NCBI GenBank assembly: GCA_028289245.1
Contig: JAQGGT010000006.1
Location: forward strand, 1-64,000
From: Candidatus Saccharimonadota bacterium
GTDB taxonomy: Bacteria; Patescibacteriota; Saccharimonadia; Saccharimonadales; UBA4665
DNA length: 64,000 nucleotides
Direction of reading: 5' to 3'
Shown: positions 62,557 through 64,000 of the stretch, in pieces
Layout: every line of letters starts with the position of its first letter
Numbering within the stretch: position 1 is the stretch's first letter
The notes under the pieces: generated by a model
What the model was told of the DNA's origin: nothing
Database searches by the model: none
Seen by the model: only the letters and a program-made list of their open reading frames with translations
Made by a program: the position numbers and the translations under genes

Positions 62557-64000
62557 ATGGCAAAACAATCATTTAATGAGCTGCCAAAAAGCAGTCGTGA
62601 CGTCCAGAATTCTGGTGGCGGCGTCTATGACAATAACGGCCTGCCGAAGATGAGCGACGAGGCCGAAAAAAAGCTCGACGAAAAATTCGACAAGATTGAC
62701 AGCGTGCTGGCGCCCGTCAAAAAAGGCGAGGAATCCGGCGGCTTGTTTAATGGCAAGGGCGATGACAGCAAAGCGCTCGGTGCTGGCGCACTTGGTGGTG
62801 CCGAGAAAGCCATAGGGGGCGCCGCTGTGGCCGGCGGAGCGGTCGGTGCCATCAGCAAGCTGGCTGGGGCGTTTGGCAATAACAAAAAAAAGACCGCCGC
62901 CGGTGGCTTAAGCGTCGGTCTAGTCGCCATCGCCGTCTTTGGCGCTAGCGTAGTGGCTGGCCCACTCGAATTTATTCACCTTGCCAAAACCTTATCCGAA
63001 GCCCGCTTGAGCAGCCAGCAAGATGAGTCGAACTTCCGGCTCACTAAGGTCTTCAAGTCACTGTACTACGCCAAAAAGGACGAGGCCTACAAGACTCGCA
63101 TGGGCATCATCGGCAACGCCTACGCCGACCGAATTGAAGCCCGCTTTAACTCGGTCGGGCTAGAGTCTAAATACTCTGGGCGCCTGGGCGCCTTTAATGG
63201 CTTCGCCATTGATCGTAACGCCCCTGAATATAAGGGCAAGAATGACCCCCAGTTGACCGAATACGTCAAAGAGAAATACGGTATCGATATTAAGATTACT
63301 AACGGCAGCGCCCTCATACCCAACGACAGCGGCATTTTTGATTTTAAAGGCTATTTTAAGACCAAAAATCTGATCCGCACCAATCTAGAGGAATCCGGCT
63401 ATAGCAAGATCGGGGCCCGCATGGCGACCAGGGTGATCGGACAAAGATACGACTTAACGCTCAATCCAATCAAGAAGTTGGATGCCAAAATAACCAAAAC
63501 CGCTGACCAGAAGCTCAAAGCCTATACCGACCGGCGGTCCCGGCAGATAGACGGCGACAACAAACCCATTGGCGGTACTGCCTCAACACCGGAGACCGAC
63601 AAGGACGGGAAGCCAATACCTGGGGCAACCGAAAACGCCAGCACCGCTGAAGGCCAGGCCAAAGGAGCACTTAGCGTCGATCCCGATTCGCCCGGGAAAT
63701 TAGCGGCTTTCTCGGATAGTACTTCGCTCAAAGCTGCCGGTGGTGTGGCCGCCATAGCCGGCGTTGCCTGTATGGCCAAGGGGATCGATGATAACTACGA
63801 CCAGGTAAAAGAGGCGCAGGTGGTGGTGCCACTTATGCGTGAAGCGGGCCGCTTACTAGCTATCGGCGGCGAGATAATGAACGGTAAACCGAATGTCGAT
63901 CTGCTGCAACAGATCGGCTACGAGTCGAAGACGCTTTACAACAAAAAGACTGGGCAAACCTGGGTTAATTCATCTGGGATCAGAAAAATTACTGATGGCA
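62557..64000 (+). CDS. Secretion-locus membrane protein, incomplete at window end
   Basis: An open frame of at least 481 codons runs off the window. It starts MAKQSFNELPKSSRD, has a polar acidic N-terminus, a Gly/Ala-rich hydrophobic stretch (about 75-110), a clear transmembrane helix (about 125-147, GLSVGLVAIAVFGASVVAG), then a long exported region with FRLTKVFKSLYYAKKDE and a second hydrophobic patch near residue 390. I do not recognise a VirB component. Its place directly after virB4 suggests a structural or effector role in the system. Confidence 0.72.
   Translation, partial: MAKQSFNELPKSSRDVQNSGGGVYDNNGLPKMSDEAEKKLDEKFDKIDSVLAPVKKGEESGGLFNGKGDDSKALGAGALGGAEKAIGGAAVAGGAVGAISKLAGAFGNNKKKTAAGGLSVGLVAIAVFGASVVAGPLEFIHLAKTLSEARLSSQQDESNFRLTKVFKSLYYAKKDEAYKTRMGIIGNAYADRIEARFNSVGLESKYSGRLGAFNGFAIDRNAPEYKGKNDPQLTEYVKEKYGIDIKITNGSALIPNDSGIFDFKGYFKTKNLIRTNLEESGYSKIGARMATRVIGQRYDLTLNPIKKLDAKITKTADQKLKAYTDRRSRQIDGDNKPIGGTASTPETDKDGKPIPGATENASTAEGQAKGALSVDPDSPGKLAAFSDSTSLKAAGGVAAIAGVACMAKGIDDNYDQVKEAQVVVPLMREAGRLLAIGGEIMNGKPNVDLLQQIGYESKTLYNKKTGQTWVNSSGIRKITDG

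Overview
The window looks like a chromosomal piece of a candidate-phyla-radiation (Patescibacteria) bacterium, most likely Saccharibacteria (TM7). This is an inference from gene content. There is a two-transmembrane pilin array with a VirB6/PrgI/VirB4-type secretion locus, a lone arginase, a cupin/SIS/hexapeptide sugar-phosphate cluster, many small single-helix surface proteins and very tight gene packing. TGA works as a normal stop (dnaG ends in TGA), so the UGA-to-Gly code of Gracilibacteria and Absconditabacteria does not apply. No rRNA, CRISPR array, insertion sequence or prophage was seen. No stretch over 300 bases lacks a gene.

Layout. 1-6.5 kb: rpsO, an HEXXH-containing membrane protein, truB, a degenerate DHH-like protein with a proline-rich tail, rpsT and holA. 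6.6-11.8 kb: fused trehalose-phosphate synthase/phosphatase, mutM and several small proteins. 11.9-22.1 kb: polA, a second sigma-70 factor, a P-type ATPase, a P-loop kinase and the dnaG-rpoD macromolecular-synthesis operon. 22.2-29.9 kb: small membrane proteins, orn, an FMN reductase with a divergent HxlR regulator, argS and a sugar-phosphate cluster. 30-43 kb: groES-groEL under a CIRCE element, arginase, murE, tsaD, valS (with four parS-like palindromes around tsaD-valS), an XRE-HAD fusion and a HIT protein. 43.4-52.4 kb: a large SGNH/thrombospondin-repeat surface protein, four tRNA genes (Ser-CGA, Arg-GCG, Ser-GCT, Ser-TGA), comF and hsp20. 52.4-64 kb: six tandem pilin-like genes on the minus strand, divergent from a plus-strand VirB6-like, PrgI-like, VirB4-N and VirB4-ATPase operon that runs off the end.

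The strongest sequence-level theme is how genes start. About two dozen genes have a -10-like hexamer (TATACT, TACAAT, TATAAT, TAGAAT) ending 6-8 nt before the ATG and no Shine-Dalgarno sequence, which predicts leaderless mRNAs. A second class has AGGAG-type ribosome sites. This pattern also settles several start codons (dnaG, holA, tsaD and others). Convergent genes repeatedly overlap by exactly four bases through their stop codons, and some stop codons lie inside terminator stems.

Other notable points: DnaG lacks all four zinc ligands, Pol I has HDS in place of HDE in motif C, the P-type ATPase has altered ion-site residues, MurE lacks its N-terminal domain, and ValRS has SIGH in place of HIGH. 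A T-arm-like, hairpin-rich element follows tRNA-Ser(GCT).
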